Positions 21,336 to 32,115 of a stretch of 64,000 bases of DNA are shown piece by piece. A model generated the notes under the pieces. It did no database searches, was not told the DNA's origin, and saw only the letters and a program-made list of their open reading frames with translations. Numbering within the stretch: the stretch's first letter is position 1; each line of letters begins with the position of its first letter. Source of the stretch: Athripsodes cinereus (Eukaryota > Arthropoda > Insecta > Trichoptera > Leptoceridae); NCBI GenBank assembly GCA_947579605.1, contig OX388318.1, positions 1,302,001 to 1,366,000 of the forward strand, in the 5' to 3' direction. The position numbers were made by a program, and so were the translations under genes.

Positions 21336-22124
21336 ATCGAAAGCATGTTTCATTCCTTTTCTATCCCTTATATCACTCCTGGAGTGAATACCTCACCAAA
21401 ATGTTCATTGTCTATAGTTTTGATACTGTTTTGTACTGACATTATGAGACAGAGAGAACACAAGCAAGCGCACTATGTTACATTACATTATTACATAGCT
21501 AATACCACATAGTGTCCTACAGAGTACAGAACATATCAGTCAGTGTATAGGTAGTTGGTTGTAGGGTCCATAGCAGATCACTTCCGGAGTTCTGATTGGA
21601 GCGCTTCCTACTGGGAACCAATCAGCTGCCGCAGATTCTATCCATTCAGAGAACGACAACGATTTGAAATATTTTTGAATATTATATTTTCATTATTATA
21701 TAAAAAAAAAAAAAAATATTTTCTGCCATATGAACAGGACGGTCTATGAAATGAGTCCACTACATAATTTGCATATTTAAAATGAGGTAGGTATGTACGA
21801 ACATTTTTATTCAGGTAGGTATACTCTTGAAAAACTGTTCATTAGGGCAATAAAATTGTTGTTTGGACTTTTTATTGACATGTTATATTATTCTTTAAGT
21901 ATTGAATTTTGGTATTTGATACTAAGAATCACTTTATAAAATGGTTATGATGTCATTATAAGCAGTTTATTCTAGAAATGTCAAAACAGTTATAAATTCA
22001 CACACCCTTTTTTGAATATTATGCAACGATGATAATATATTTTTTTATAATGTATACTTTATCAGACTAATCCACGTTCGTTTTGCTTATGTTTTCGGCA
22101 TTCACAATATAACAATTTCTAGAC
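21336..22124. other. AT-rich spacer
   Basis: No feature seen apart from TAATCCACGTTC at about 22070-22081, which recurs at 22333-22344 on the other side of the foldback element. Confidence 0.4.
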
Positions 22125-22332
22125 ATGATATGATTTTTTAGATTATTATGTACTAATTGTTATTTTTTGAGCTTTTTATTTGCTACCGCGGTTTCGGTGG
22201 AGCTTCCACCATTAACGAGCGTTAATCTAAAACTTTAAGTTTTAAGTTAAGACGCTCCACCGAAACCGCGGTAGCAAATAAAAAGCTCAAAAAATAACAA
22301 TTAGTACATAATAATCTAAAAAATCATATCAT
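22125..22332. mobile_element. foldback element with 79-bp perfect arms
   Basis: Positions 22125-22203 are the exact reverse complement of 22254-22332, separated by a 50-bp loop. The arm tips at the loop read GCTACCGCGGTTTCGGTGGA. The loop holds a smaller AAAACTTTAAGTTTT palindrome. No coding content is present. A 12-bp direct repeat TAATCCACGTTC flanks at a distance on the left and directly on the right, so a longer asymmetrical insert is possible. Confidence 0.85.
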
Positions 22333-22364
22333 AATCCACGTTCCTGCAAAAAGCAGATGTTATA

Positions 22365-22522
22365 AAAAATCAAGACATTATACATTTTAAATTCAGCGAT
22401 GAGGTTTGCCACTCATCCTGAATGCCTTAATTTTTTGTAGGCACGGAGAAGACAGAGCATTTTTATTGCATACAGCTTGTTTGCAGGCTTCTCCACTTGT
22501 GGAATATGCCGTGATGGGATAT
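22365..22522 (-). repeat. dispersed repeat family A, copy
   Basis: Complement of the family A blocks: TTCAGCGATGAGGTTTGCCA, GGCACGGAGAAGACAGAGCA, CCACTTGTGGAATATGCCGT. Its outer end is replaced at about 22523 by the LINE that follows. Confidence 0.7.
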
Positions 22523-22765
22523 ATATGCGAACCTTTCCTAGGCCAAGAACACCTTGCTGCAGGAGGCGATCTAGACTACAGGACAAGGAAAACCCTGAAT
22601 CGTCAAAGATCTTGTATAGGAAACTGCCGTGAGAATAGAGAACGAAAGGGCTTCCTACAAGACGAATCTGGAGCGTGTGACTGCGGAGCAGCACAGACCA
22701 TGCCACAATATTGTTGAAGTGTCCATTGTGCCCTGTCACATGCGCTATGGAGGATATTTTTATGT
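22523..22765 (+). mobile_element. LINE 3' region (sister of the twin-primed copy)
   Basis: It encodes GFLQDESGACDCGAAQTMP, the C-terminal zinc-knuckle-like motif, in the same order as 15907-16106, preceded by the block that is inverted there. It stops at GAGGATATTTTT without the family's terminal part, so both ends are cut. It serves as the un-inverted reference for the 15.8-kb copy. Confidence 0.75.
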
Positions 22766-23691
22766 GTGTATAGACAGATTAAATAATAATAGTTTGTTGT
22801 TGCTCTCACAACGTCCTATTGTAACTTTCTGCAATAAAAATAATCAAATCATTGAATTGAACAGCTGATTGTAGTCGTAAAATTATGTATTCATAATAAT
22901 AGGACATGTCTGTCAATGGGTGTCAAGTGTTGCCAGCAAGGAGTTAGATAGTAGATACGTAGATTTAGAAAAAAGCAGATTTCCGAATGTCGTGTTTTTG
23001 GTCCAATTTAAAAAACTTTGGTTTTTTAGGTCTCAAAATGGTTTAGAAGTTTGAATTATGTATTTCGCGATCTCCGATTTGTTAGGAATATTCTAGAAAA
23101 ATTATACATTCAAATATTAAAATTCGTGGATATGAGAAAAAAAGCATAAGGTACCTACGTAGATTTGGAATAAAATTTTGTACATTAGGCCAAAAGTACG
23201 TAAATGCGGAACAGAAGTTCGTATATTAGGCCAAAAGTTCGTAGATGCGGAACAAAAGTGCGTAGATTTCTAAATGGGACAAATAGCATACCTACGTAGA
23301 TGATTGACGCAAAGACGGCTCTTATTGGAGGAGGTTGAATTTTACATTATGCTAAGTTATTCAATTCATTTACCATTTATGCTTTAGAGAGAAACGTTGA
23401 AATACAAACTATCTTGAAAAAATTATAAGATTTCTAAGATTGTATCAGTCTCGCATTGGTATTTTTTTGTTATTGATTATACTTCATGGCGCCATTGCAA
23501 ATACTTCCAAATAACCTAATTATAATTCATTCACTGAATGATTTATGTGGTTTATTTAAATCTTTCAAATGAATTGACATTCTATCAAATTTAATAGTCG
23601 TAGTTGAAACAAGATTGACTTGGTTGTAAAAAATACTTGTGTAAATGCAAAAGATATAGGTACGACAATAGAGCCACTTCTACTGTTTGTA
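22766..23691. repeat. spacer containing a 41-bp tandem repeat
   Basis: Positions 23181-23221 and 23222-23262 are two head-to-tail 41-bp units (TAGGCCAAAAGT, then CGTAAATGCGGAACA or CGTAGATGCGGAACA) within a segment rich in CGTAGATTT. Positions 23303-23335 look like a scrap of the family D LINE. The rest is AT-rich. Confidence 0.55.
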
Positions 23692-24211
23692 GGGGAACTA
23701 GGGGCAAAACGGGATAGTGGGGTAAGATTTGCACTGGGATAAAAGTGAAACATTAGATGCTCTCTTCGGACCCCCCACTAGTAACAAGGTTACATCAGCA
23801 GTGGTTGCTCGCTCCGTGATGCTGTGATACTAAACGTGTTTTTCGCATATTTCACGTTATTTTACTTAATTGTGTCATTCGAGAAAGAATATTGTGATTC
23901 AGATTGTTTGAAATTTGATAAACAAAATTTAAATATTGAATTTTAAGGGAAGATATTCGATTATTAACTGGAAAAAATATGGTTAGTTAATTAATTAATT
24001 GATTAATATTCTTAACTATCCCGTCTTGCCCCACGGTTTAAATTGAAGTAGGTATTTATTATTTCTTCACGTTTATTTTAACGTTTATGTGATTCATTTG
24101 CTAGATTTAAGATCAAAGTTTGTGTCAATAGACTTTTTTTAAAGAATTTATATAAAGAAACGTGTTTTTTGACATTTTAGCTTAACGTTCCCGTCTTGCC
24201 CCGAGTTCCCC
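23692..24211. mobile_element. 520-bp TA-flanked inverted-repeat MITE
   Basis: Terminal inverted repeats of 23 bp (21 identical) start GGGGAACT and contain GGGGCAA and ACGGGA. They occupy 23692-23714 and 24189-24211 and are flanked by TA at 23690-23691 and 24212-24213. CCCGTCTTGCCCC also recurs internally near 24020. A TA duplication suggests the Tc1/mariner group or another TA-targeting superfamily. No transposase is present. Confidence 0.75.
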
Positions 24212-24250
24212 TACCTATTTTTATCTGCGTATCAATAAGACGCAGAAATT

Positions 24251-24312
24251 AACCAGCTGATCAACTGCTTGTCCCCTCTTCTCTGTGTCAATATAAACTT
24301 AAGACATTCGGA
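24251..24312 (+). repeat. dispersed repeat family A, fragment
   Basis: ACCAGCTGATCAACTGC, CTTCTCTGTGTCAATATAAA and AAGACATTCGG match the middle of family A. Confidence 0.5.
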
Positions 24313-24399
24313 TTTGTAATTGTTTTTATAAAAATGATTAAAATATGTAACCGTTCATTTTAACAAGAACAAATTCAATACCTACATTACACAGCTATA

Positions 24400-25185
24400 G
24401 AATTCAATTCAATTCAAATCTCTTTATTCATAAAAAACATTTACACATATTTTAGAAAAATACATTATCACATTGATTATTTTATTTATAATAACATATA
24501 CGGCACAAGGCCATTAAATATATATATTTACAAAAAAATCACAAATAGTTCGATGTAATTTTTATTTTTATATTTTTTTTTATTATTATTAAACAAAATA
24601 CATTAACATTGATTGTTTCTTATATACTATAAGTACATATTTTTTTTACATTCTCTGGAAAACAAAAATACGTTTTTTACCCCTCCAGAAAGTGCACCAA
24701 GACTTGTGTAGAAGTGGCAAGCAGTGTCCATACATAATATCAAAAATATATAAATATATATAAATACACATAAATATAATAAATCATATAAACACCAAAC
24801 AGTATCCACTAAAACAAAAAATACCGGCAACAGGTATTTAACAGTAATACAACAATCCTTTCAACATAAACAAAGTGTTGATGTTGCTGCCCCACTAGGT
24901 ACAATATACCTGTTTTGGGACTAACAACAAACATCATAAACCTTATAAAAGTATAAAAATAATAACAAAAACACATACACACATCAAATACAAGAACAGT
25001 CACAACTCTACACCAACAAAGAAAACATTCCCCTACATTTGTCTCTACCCTCATCAATCAAAAAATCTGAGACCAGCTTTTTAAATTTTCCCATTGAAGT
25101 TATGTCTCTTATTTCTCTAGGCAACAAATTATACAGTCTGGGTCTCCAAAACACAGCGCCCTGCTGCCCAAGAGCAGAATATTAC
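24400..25185 (-). mobile_element. jockey/CR1-like LINE 3' end with long 3' UTR
   Basis: Minus-strand translation from about 25180 gives GAVFWRPRLYNLLPREIRD, then GKFKKLVSDFLIDEG, the standard end of a non-LTR ORF2. A long AT-rich 3' UTR follows and ends in AATTCAATTCAATTC repeats at 24401-24416. A plus-strand relative of the UTR section lies at 35171-35345. Confidence 0.75.
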
Positions 25186-26100
25186 ATAAGTATTAATTTC
25201 TGATTAATATGTAATTGTCCAGTAAAAGTTGGACAAGTTTAGCAGTATTTCATACATAGATTGTACTGATTATATTGTCTTTACTTATTTATTTTCACAG
25301 ACCACTCCTTCCATTCACACATAAATTAGCGTATATATTATATTGATTTATCTTCTAATCAAATAACATGTTTAATTATCTATTATTCTAAACCAGTGGT
25401 GTGCTCTTCATACGTGCATAAAAGCACCGCATGCCTACAATATTTCATACGTCATATAAAATACAAACGTTTACTAACTGCATACATAAATATGTATATC
25501 TTTTAAAGTGTATTTTTTAAGAAAATTCACACAGACCGAGCTAGTCCCAAACTAAGAAGTGAATCTAATAAATTAAATTAATGTAATTAATGAATATATT
25601 AAAATAAATTCTAATAAATTTCTTGGAACTGACAAATACTAATAACTCACCGTGTAGCAAAACAAACAAAATCCCAAATTCTCCTTTCGGCAAGTCTATA
25701 TACTTAATTATTTAATGATTTGAATGTTCATATTGATATTTTCAAAATAACATACAATGACTTTATCGCCAGGATAGAGACTCTCCTTTGATTATGTTGT
25801 TTTTTTTTTATTTGATGATGTCTTTTGTGTTTATTTTTATTTTTTTGCTTAGATTTGTTTTCTGCTAAGATCACCTTATCCAAAATCTGTTATAGTCTCA
25901 GTGTGGAGTGAATTTTTTTAGATAATAATGTTAATACTGGAATTTTATAGACAAAATTGAATAAACCGGAAATGGTCTCAAACTTCTTTAGATCATCATC
26001 ATTATCACCGCCATCTTCTTTCGGGGAAGACAGAACCTAACGCCTCTTACTCCTATCTTTGCATATATTTTCACTTCCGTCACTGTCACGCAATTCCTCG
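25186..26100. other. AT-rich spacer
   Basis: About 25392-25450 (CAGTGGTGTGCTCTTCATAC, GCACCGCATGCCTACAATAT) resembles 59498-59560, a possible transposon terminus. Positions 25985-26098 look like a (GAT)n-ended LINE 3' tip on the minus strand. Confidence 0.4.
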
Positions 26101-26400
26101 TTTTTTTTTTTTTTTAATGAAAATTATACATTGAATAAGAAATATATACATCTTATGATAATGAGTCACACCAAATCTAAAAGATTTGTCGGCGTGTTAT
26201 CTTATAACATACTATATACATATTATTAACCTAATACGACATTAACCTAAATACAAAAATAATTATTAGTTATATATAAATCCACACTTTATTAACCATT
26301 CCTTGAATATTTTTTTTGCAATATTTTTACTCTTGCATTTCTTAATAGATACGTGCATGCTAATCTGGTATTATCCTTTACAATATACTCGTACCTATGT
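26101..26400 (-). mobile_element. jockey-like LINE 3' end with poly(A)
   Basis: The plus strand begins with a 16-T run (poly(A) of the minus-strand element). At about 26265-26335 the minus strand translates to KKIFKEWLIKCGFIYN followed by a stop, like the ends of jockey-type ORF2 proteins. It is otherwise decayed. Confidence 0.55.
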
Positions 26401-26640
26401 ACCAATACTTCTAATGTTACGCCACTGCTTTACTGATTCTGTCAACAATATTATAATAACTCAATTTTGTAATTAATTAGTGGTGAATAAATGTTTTAAA
26501 TGGCATATACCTACATACATATATATTAATGTTTGATTTCCGGGTCTTTGATAACGTGTTAAATGTTTTAAGGTTAATATTTATGTAATTACGCTTTAAG
26601 TTTTGTTTTACTGGATTTTTTATGAATTTATTTATTTAAG

Positions 26641-26827
26641 CCGTCGGTAGCCTGGAGGTAGAGTCTCGGCCTCTTGAACAAGGGGTCCGCGGTTCGATCC
26701 CAGGTGCCGGCAAACTCCCCTTTCACGACACAAGCTTTTAGCTTACTGTGGAAGGTGTATAAAGTTGTATTTGGGTTTATAACAAAACCCAGATATATAT
26801 TTAAAAAAAAAAAATTAAAAAAAAAAT
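26641..26827 (+). mobile_element. SINE-1 copy 2
   Basis: Complete head: TAGCCTGGAGG (A box) and GGTTCGATCCC (B box), then GTGCCGGCAAACTCCCC, CGACACAAGCTTTTAGC and GAAAGGTGTATAAAG. It ends in TTTGGGTTTATAACAAAACC and an A-rich tail. It is one of the best preserved copies. Confidence 0.88.
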
Positions 26828-26893
26828 TAGTTAACACAATCATAAAATCTATGGATACAAGTAAAAAATAATTTACAAAGAATTAATAACACT

Positions 26894-26968
26894 GTTATAT
26901 TTTCACTATACCTATTTTATTTAAACTCTAACGTTTTCGCCCACTTCAATGGGCATTCTCAAGAGTAC
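26894..26968 (+). repeat. dispersed repeat pair with 19250-19320
   Basis: Same blocks as 19250-19320, with CGCCCACTTCAATGGGCATT and CTCAAGAGTACC. Confidence 0.6.
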
Positions 26969-27120
26969 CTACTCTGTAATTAATTATTTTTGAATGATTT
27001 AATATGAATTTTCACAGTGTAAACACAAACACTCTTCAAAAATTACAAGTAAAAAAATAATAATAATAATAAAAATTACCATACTATAATTATTGTCCAG
27101 TATCGGTACTTGAAAACAAT

Positions 27121-27725
27121 GACACTAAACTCTGGGATCGACCGATTCAAACTGATCGAACTATTCTAGCTAATCGACCTGTTGGTTGATCGCAGATGCC
27201 GTAAAACATACATCATAGACATCACTATACCGCACGATGAGAATTTAAATAAAGCTGAGCAAGATAAGATAATAAAATATCTTGATCTTGCTCACGAAAT
27301 CAAAGATATGTGGAGAACACCTACCACAATCATCGTGCCTATAGTGTTGTCTGTGAATGGTTTAATACCTAAGAGTCTGTCAAGCAATCTCAGATAACTG
27401 GGAGTAGATGACAGGCTCAAATACAGCATGCAGAAGGCCGTACTTCTATCGTCCACCAGGATAGTAAGAAGGTGTTTGTCCCTGTAGCTCTGTAAGTGAT
27501 CTCCCATGATTGTACTATTTCATAGAACATCATGGAAGAATCAACTCGAATAATGTTGGGGTTCTAAATTTTGAATACTTATATGTAAATTTATTTTAAT
27601 ATTTTATGGTTTTTGTTATTTAATGTTATATTTAAATTTTATTATTAATCTTATATTGTGTTTAAAATGTAGAATCTAATATTGTTTTGTAAAATAACTG
27701 AGATATGAGATAATAATAATAATTA
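27121..27725 (+). mobile_element. LINE 3' end with restriction-like endonuclease remnant
   Basis: Plus-strand frames give LANRP (27166-27180), then after a frameshift LVDRRCRKTYIIDITIPHDE and NKAEQDKIIKYLDLAHEIKD, then TTIIVPIVLSVNGLIPKSL and QKAVLLSSTRIVRR. The P-D...D-x-x-I-P-H order is typical of the C-terminal restriction-like endonuclease of R2/R4-type elements. Here the Asp after Pro has been lost at the frameshift (27178-27184). It ends in an AATAATAAT tail. A non-functional remnant. Confidence 0.7.
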
Positions 27726-27830
27726 ACACTTTATTGTCAAATATGAATTTTACAAAAGGCGTACATATTGCCTTGTGGCAATGTCTTCCAGTAAACCTAC
27801 AAAATTGATAATCGAACTATGTAGGTAGAC
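27726..27830 (-). repeat. LINE 3' UTR fragment (diverged relative of 5043 family)
   Basis: TTACAAAAGGCGTACATATT and GGCAATGTCTTCCAGTAAAC follow the order of the 5043-family 3' UTR. Boundaries are unclear. Confidence 0.4.
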
Positions 27831-28751
27831 CTTTTCTAGGACAATCCCTTTATGAATGATACAATATTATGACGGAATATGTTATAATGATGTATGATGT
27901 AGTATGGGGTTATAATATGGTGTTTTTGCAAGGCGTAGGTAGTATAACATTGTTATTGACATAAAACTAAATACATATGCTATGAGAACTATTTATTCTT
28001 ATATAATTTGCAAATCAACGAGCGTAAGACTGTTATGATTCTGTTTCATTTTCATTTATTGTGATTTTGTTTTTGTGTGTATCGTGTTTTTAATTTAAAT
28101 ATCATATGTTATTAATTTTATAAACACTTTAATTTTGCACATTAAGTAGGTACCTACCGTTGTATGATATGATGTGATCTGCGGTTACTCGTTAGAAGAA
28201 ATCATATAGTATGTGATGCTATGTGATGGAATAAATCATGCTAATGGTTATAACGCGTTTTTCAAATAGGTAGGTATACCAATATACAAAAATATTCAAC
28301 TAAACAGTAGGTTGTCTAATGTCTAATTTAATATACAGTTAGAATAGGTAACGTTAATAATTAATATTTTCGTTAGTTTATTAATGTGAATGTATTTTTA
28401 CAACATTTCTTTTAGAGCAACTTTCACCAGGCGAGCAATAGGGAAAATAATATCTTGTATGAAACCTTCTATGCGTTTTTGATTATCTGTTATTTTTAAA
28501 ATAGAATCTATGACCCAAGTGCACCGAATTCGCTACAGATTACAATCATAGTAATTTAAAACACTTAAAAATGGAAATATTATTATTAAAACAACACCAT
28601 ACTCTACTGGGACCATTACAGCCTTCGCCCAATGCGATCCCAGAGAAATATGTTTCTTAATAAATTTTATTAACAGAGGTATTGTTGTGTTCATGCTACT
28701 AAATTGTCAAATTGGTATACTAAATAGAAAACGAACATACTACTATAGGTA
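27831..28751. other. AT-rich spacer
   Basis: No feature seen. Confidence 0.4.
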
Positions 28752-28890
28752 CCATCACGGCCTATCCCACAAGTGGTTTGGCCAGCTGACCAGCTACATG
28801 TCATAAAACAGCAAGCTCTCTTATCCGTGCCAACAAAAATTTGACCTTCAGAATGGGTGGCAAACGTAATCGCTGAATTTAAGATAACAA
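28752..28890 (+). repeat. dispersed repeat family A, copy
   Basis: CCATCACGGCCTATCCCACA, GGCCAGCTGACCAGCTACAT, GATGGGTGGCAAAC-like AGAATGGGTGGCAAACGTAA and TCGCTGAATTTAAGAT. Confidence 0.7.
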
Positions 28891-29219
28891 ATGTTCATAA
28901 ATTATTCATATCCCATAACCTTATTTTTTGTTATCACACAATTTGAATTTATACATTGTTCAAATTCATATATTTTTTTTGACAGAAGCTAAGGTTAGGA
29001 TTGGTCTGGTATTATTTTATGGCACAGCATTGTGTATTAAAAATGCAAATTATTGATTTTGTGCTCATTAAATTGACCAAATTTATAAGGACTATCATTT
29101 CTCGGGTGAAAAACTATATATTATTTTTTAAATTAATATAATTACGTGAACTTAACATAGAAAAGTCAAAAATTTAATGCTGAAATTTTGCTTTAAATTT
29201 TTATCAAATTAATTTGTAC
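28891..29219. other. AT-rich spacer
   Basis: No feature seen. Confidence 0.4.
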
Positions 29220-29640
29220 TTTGTTGTAATAAATTTGGCTTTCCCACTTACATTGGTTGCAACTTCATTCCATGTTTTGCCACGGACAATCAATGTAGTG
29301 TCATACGCAAGTGTTACAATAGTATTACTAAACGCATTACGCCTTTATGTAAAATTTTGAATATTTATAAAAGCCCTTAACATAAAGCTTAAATATCAAG
29401 ATAACTCATCAAATACCAGCCTCCATATTCTCTTTGAACAATATTTCATTGTATTGTGAGTGAAGCCAGGTTTAAAGTTAATAATAAATAATTAATCGTT
29501 TAGTATGCGATGCTGGACAACAAAAAATAACTCAATAATAGTGGCGCGCAAAAAGCTCTATGCTATGAATATCATTACTAAACGCTTTGGCTAAATCTAA
29601 TTGGATAGTCAAAATACATAATTATTAACTCTATGAAAGA
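29220..29640 (-). pseudogene. LINE reverse-transcriptase palm remnant
   Basis: On the minus strand, 29601-29539 translates to LDLAKAFSNDIHSIELFARH, which fits RT motif A (hydrophobic-DL-x-KAF). Positions 29311-29261 translate to LAYDTTLIVRGKTWNEV, which fits motif C (Y-A-D-D followed by T..I..G) with two residues lost. The spacing of about 240 bp is normal for motifs A to C, but stops interrupt the middle. ATTACTAAACGC recurs at 29324-29335 and 29574-29585, hinting at an internal rearrangement. Family unassigned. Confidence 0.6.
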
Positions 29641-29870
29641 GAAAAGCTATACTATGTCGAGAAATGTAATTTTTTGTATATTACCTTGCAAAGTTTTATG
29701 AAAAAACGTTTCGATGATTGGATATGTGGAGTGTATGGATAATGAAAAGATGACGTAGAGGATGTATCATTCTAAAAGAGAGGATATGAGAAAGTGTGGA
29801 CGTTCGAAAAGGTCGATTTATTCATTCTGTGATCAATGTACAGCAAAGAATTAATAAATAAAGTATAAAT

Positions 29871-30165
29871 CTCCTTCTTCTCAAAGTGCCGTGTCAGATT
29901 CCCTCGACGTCGGTTATCACCCTGGCGTAGGCTTCTTTGTCTTGTGCTAGCCGGAACAGCTCTTCCATCCTCTGGACTCCGGTCCACTCTCGGATATTTC
30001 TTAGCCAGGACATCTGCCGCCTTCCCACACCGTGACTACCCTAAAATGTTCCCTTCAAAATGAGTTGGAGCAAACCATATTTCTCGTTTCGAAGTACGTG
30101 TCTCAAATATGCCATTTTGCTCTGTAAAACCTTTTACTTTACGCTAGCCTGATGATGAGTGCGGA
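29871..30165 (-). mobile_element. RTE-like LINE 3' end (family F)
   Basis: Plus-strand landmarks CTCCTTCTTCTC, CTTGTGCTAGCCGGAACAGC, GGACTCCGGTCCACTCTCGG and TTAGCCAGGACATCTGCCGC are shared with 63140-63470 and, more distantly, with 11116-11382. Coding is on the minus strand and frameshifted. Confidence 0.75.
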
Positions 30166-30210
30166 AGTTCTTGAATGCTGTCTCACGTTCAATAAAAAGT
30201 TACAGTGTAA

Positions 30211-30324
30211 GCCGGCAAACTCCCCTTTCACGACACAAGCTTTCAGTAGCTTAGTGTGAAAGGTGTATAAGGTTGTATTTGGGTTTATAACAAAAACCTA
30301 GACATATCTTTTTCAAAAAAAAAG
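30211..30324 (+). mobile_element. SINE-1 copy 3 (head missing)
   Basis: It starts at GCCGGCAAACTCCCCTTTCA and runs through GGTGTATAAGGTTGTATTTG to an A-rich tail. The tRNA head is absent. It carries the variant AGTAGCTTA shared with the split copy at 45396. Confidence 0.75.
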
Positions 30325-30379
30325 TACTTAATAAGTACCTATTATATCATAATTAATTTAACATAAACATTCACCAAGA
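30325..30379. other. short spacer
   Basis: Nothing seen. Confidence 0.3.
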
Positions 30380-31395
30380 ACCGTCGGTCGAAAATATCAA
30401 CTTTAATGAATAAATCTGTCTACTATTCATATTTTCATTCCATTATGTGTTATGGGATTTTGTGTTGGGGAATGGGCGCAGAATCAGGTAGAGTGTTTAT
30501 TCTACAAAAAAGGGCACTTCGAACACTACTCGGTATGTATCCTAGAGATTCTTGCAGAACTGCGTTCAAAGAACAGGGTATATTAACAGTTCCATGTGCA
30601 TTTGCTCTTGAATGCTTGTTGTATGCACATAAAAATATTGACAAAACATCTTTTAACTCTGACTACCATGACTACAACATAAGAACGAAAGAGTTAATAC
30701 GCCTTCCTGAACACAGGTTAACTAAAGTGTCCAAGAGTTTTATCTGTGTGAGCGTTCGACTTTATAACAACCTACCAAAAAAAAATTCAAAACACTGGAT
30801 ATTCTGTCCTTCAGGCGAGAGATTAAAAAGTATCTTGTTGGCAACGCCTTTTATACTATCGAAGAGATATTGGCTATCAAACCGACTGACTCATAATTTA
30901 TAGCTTATCAGCCTTTATATCATGTGTATGACTCATCGTTGACTTTTGTTCTTGTGATTTATCTGATAAATAATTAAATAAATATTGTACTTTGGACATG
31001 ACACTAGGGGGACTCTTTACATCCTGCTAGTGTTGAAAAATATATTATAACATAATATTGTTGAGTGTAATGTGTGTCATTCGTCCTTCCTCTCTGTTTC
31101 TTTTGTTAAAAAATCAAATATTGTACTAAAGACGTGGTACTAAGGGGACTCTTTACATCCTTCTAGTACTGAAAAATGCATTATTATTATTATTATTTTT
31201 ATTCACATTATATAATTATTATTTATGTTCAAATTTATATGTTCGGCAACTTTTTTACTCAATTTTCATTGTTTTGTCTCGATTTTGATGCCTTACTACT
31301 TTGTATTCTTTTAATGTTGTTCTTTTTATCCTGTGTAATTATGATGAACCCAAGTGTCCTGTAAGGGGCCTATGGGGAATGATTTACAATAAACA
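30380..31395 (+). mobile_element. 5'-truncated CR1/jockey-like LINE
   Basis: It starts inside ORF2, contains the 165-codon C-terminal frame described separately, and has a roughly 490-bp 3' UTR with an internal direct duplication: 30985-31045 and 31119-31184 share GGGGACTCTTTACATCCT and GAAAAAT. It ends near ACAATAAACAATAAACAAAC. No clear target duplication was found. Confidence 0.75.
30385..30903 (+). pseudogene. LINE ORF2 C-terminus (165 codons open)
   Basis: VYYSYFHSIMCYGILCWGMG is the family's conserved 'YYSYFxSIMxYGIIFWG' segment that follows the RT catalytic core. VFILQKRALRTLLGMYPRDS and HRLTKVSKSFICVSVRLYNN, followed by LP, continue the usual order to the stop. Endonuclease and RT active sites are lacking because of 5' truncation. 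The unbroken frame implies modest age. The listed start is only where the element begins, since the frame was already open upstream. Confidence 0.8.
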
Positions 31396-31412
31396 ATAAA
31401 CAAACAACATAG

Positions 31413-31462
31413 TTTAATCACGTAGATCAAATCCTCAAGGAGGCCGCATGTTGAGTAAGAGT
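31413..31462 (+). repeat. LINE family C fragment
   Basis: CACGTAGATCAAATCCTCAA and GGCCGCATGTTGAGTAAGAG match 44949-45000 and 51231-51275. Confidence 0.55.
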
Positions 31463-31685
31463 TCATATTTCAATTTGGACAAAAATCGACATAGCGTTGC
31501 TTCCCTCCAATATAGGTACCTACATAAAGATAATAATAAAATAAAAATACCTAGGTTTGCATGTTCATATTATACTCCTTAACTTGACTTGTTGAACTGT
31601 TGAAATATTTAGATTTTGTTTTTATATACTAAAACCAACCGGGAACAAGTTTATCATGCCTTTAGCATTATGTAATACTATAAAT

Positions 31686-32115
31686 CTGGGGTCACCAATT
31701 ACTTACCAAAAAATTATCCATTTTTTAAAATAAAATTACCGTCGCGGTCCAGAAGGGGTAAAAGCCTGATACGAAAGCCTATAATACCCCCAATTACGAA
31801 ATACAATAAAACGAATGAGTTACGGAGCATTGTTTTTTTACATAGTAAATAAACAATAATTAATCAATGAAAGAAATGACATTTTTTCTCTTGAACTATC
31901 CGTCAGAAGTTTGGACCAAAGTTATCTTGGAGATGTTCGTCGGTAAGTCTGCTCTGGACTTTATGTTTAATGAAGTTCATCTTCAACATATTATGTTGAC
32001 CCAAACAAAGTGAAAAGTTTCATGGCTAATTATTTTTGTATTGTTAACACAAGGTACGCACAAGATAGGTCGGCGTTCCGGATGGGGACCGCGATCCGCC
32101 ATTTGGTGACCCCTG
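31686..32115. mobile_element. probable hAT-type MITE, degraded
   Basis: Left end CTGGGGTCACCAATT and right end ATTTGGTGACCCCTG are inverted repeats resembling the CAGGGGTCACCAAA ends of hAT (Charlie-like) elements. CTATAAAT and CTGTCAAT flank them (6 of 8 match), a decayed target duplication. GCGGTCC and GGACCGCGATCCGCC lie inside the two ends. No transposase is present. Confidence 0.6.

Noticed and set aside
22629..22868. 79-codon plus-strand frame past the LINE
   Set aside because: Off-frame reading of the zinc-knuckle LINE segment followed by spacer.
23181..23262. CRISPR-like repeat
   Set aside because: Only two units without unique spacers, in an insect genome. It is a simple tandem duplication.
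29360..29420. TATA box (TTTATAAAAG) as promoter
   Set aside because: AT-rich background makes such matches common, and it lies inside a decayed LINE with no downstream gene.
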